Assembly (NCBI GenBank): GCA_017470165.1
Contig: JAFUEX010000023.1
Span: 1-64,000 of the forward strand
Origin: Alphaproteobacteria bacterium
GTDB taxonomy: Bacteria > Pseudomonadota > Alphaproteobacteria > RF32 > CAG-239
DNA: 64,000 nucleotides
Reading direction: 5' to 3'
The translations under genes and the position numbers were made by a program. Shown piece after piece: positions 63,444 to 64,000 of the stretch; within the stretch, counting starts at the first letter, position 1, and every line of letters begins with the position of its first letter. The notes beneath the pieces were generated by a model. The model had not been told where the DNA came from. It did not search any database and saw nothing but the letters and a program-made list of their open reading frames with translations.

Positions 63444-64000
63444 TTAAATGTATTGATAGAGGGTTTTGCCGTGTTTTTTCAGCCATGCGCGTTGCTGAAC
63501 ATAATCAGGGCAGAGATTTTGCACGCAAGCCCAAAAATCTGCCGAATGATTAGGGTGTTTAAGGTGAGATACTTCGTGACAAACAAGATAATTAATCACC
63601 TCTATGGGCGCCATACATATACGCCAATTGTAACATATGCGCCCCGAAGTGGAACAACTGCCCCAGCGTGAGCGAGTGTCTTTGATGCTGATGCCGGTCA
63701 CCTTGGCTCGGAGTTGGGCAGCAACGGATAAGGTCAAAGCCGAAAGATGTTCCAAAGTTTGCTTTTTCAAAAAATCAATCGTGCGGCGATGAATAAAAGC
63801 TGTATCACCGCTGATGTGCAAAATATGGTCGACAAAGCCGGAGCCTTTAATTTGCGGCGAATGTTGCAACCGGCATTTCGCTCCGAAAAAAGCAAACTCC
63901 GCGCCATCAGTAAACCGCTGTGCCGGCGGCAGACGTCCCAGCATATTGACTATCCAATCGTGATGCATATCCAAGAAGGCTTTGGCCTTGGCAGTAGAAC
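63444..64000 (-). CDS. YgjP/DUF45-family metallopeptidase, N-terminus off the window
   Basis: The frame stays open to the right edge (the visible part reads ...STAKAKAFLDMHHDW), so the gene is truncated by the window end. The C-terminal part has the zinc motif HEVSHLKHPNHSADFW (HExxH plus a downstream His), with SRWGSCSTSGRI before it, as in YgjP-like SprT/M48-type proteins. Substrate is unknown. The family is found widely in bacteria. Confidence 0.85.
   Translation of the reverse strand, partial: STAKAKAFLDMHHDWIVNMLGRLPPAQRFTDGAEFAFFGAKCRLQHSPQIKGSGFVDHILHISGDTAFIHRRTIDFLKKQTLEHLSALTLSVAAQLRAKVTGISIKDTRSRWGSCSTSGRICYNWRICMAPIEVINYLVCHEVSHLKHPNHSADFWACVQNLCPDYVQQRAWLKKHGKTLYQYI

Overview
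The window comes from an alphaproteobacterium, probably an uncultured host-associated or gut lineage. The start holds the 5' end of a 16S rRNA gene on the minus strand with an alphaproteobacterial-type 5' sequence. The housekeeping genes (groESL, acpP, mltG, lgt, a YbjN-domain gene, queA, tkt, fba, xerD, aroK) fit that group. The lineage is inferred from the sequence alone and was not tested by a tree.

Positions 1628-48475 are dominated by a very large type IV secretion system (T4SS), almost all on the minus strand. There appear to be three transcription units. (1) A main unit of about 31 kb reads from 43529 down to 11944: VirB3, VirB4, six exported coiled-coil or low-complexity proteins, a VirB8, a small VirB7-like lipoprotein, a second VirB8, a VirB9 with a C-terminal SPOR domain, two giant proteins built of 17-residue repeats (the second ends in a VirB10 domain), VirB11, two cytosolic low-complexity proteins, a secretin-like lipoprotein and two more envelope proteins. 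(2) A unit from 10636 to 1628 holds one small membrane protein and four VirB6 paralogues, one of which carries an intact M23 peptidoglycan-endopeptidase domain. (3) A fifth VirB6 lies alone at 46256-48466. Units 2 and 3 share a nearly identical promoter block of about 55 bp with a palindrome centred on GTGT-ACAC. A regulator with two helix-turn-helix domains and an S24-like domain is encoded divergently beside the first copy. No VirD4 coupling protein, classical VirB2 pilin or VirB1 transglycosylase is visible. The composition (VirB6 expansion, peptidoglycan-directed modules on VirB6 and VirB9, VirB10 apparently split over two repeat proteins, a secretin-like lipoprotein) does not match any standard T4SS I recognise and is the best candidate for an undescribed system.

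Positions 43695-46254 interrupt the T4SS with aroK, a ROK-family sugar kinase, a small membrane protein and xerD. From 48709 onward the window is mostly housekeeping, with two unusual small-gene groups: three tandem paralogous beta-rich proteins (48709-50042), and a run of four acyl-carrier-protein-like genes (57989-59279), two of which lack the phosphopantetheine serine. Most of these small genes have A/T-rich leaders without a Shine-Dalgarno sequence, whereas most other genes here have clear ones. The genuine acpP and mltG are next to each other with no fabF between them. The right end holds groES-groEL (GroEL has a cysteine-rich tail) and the start of a YgjP/DUF45 metallopeptidase that runs off the window.
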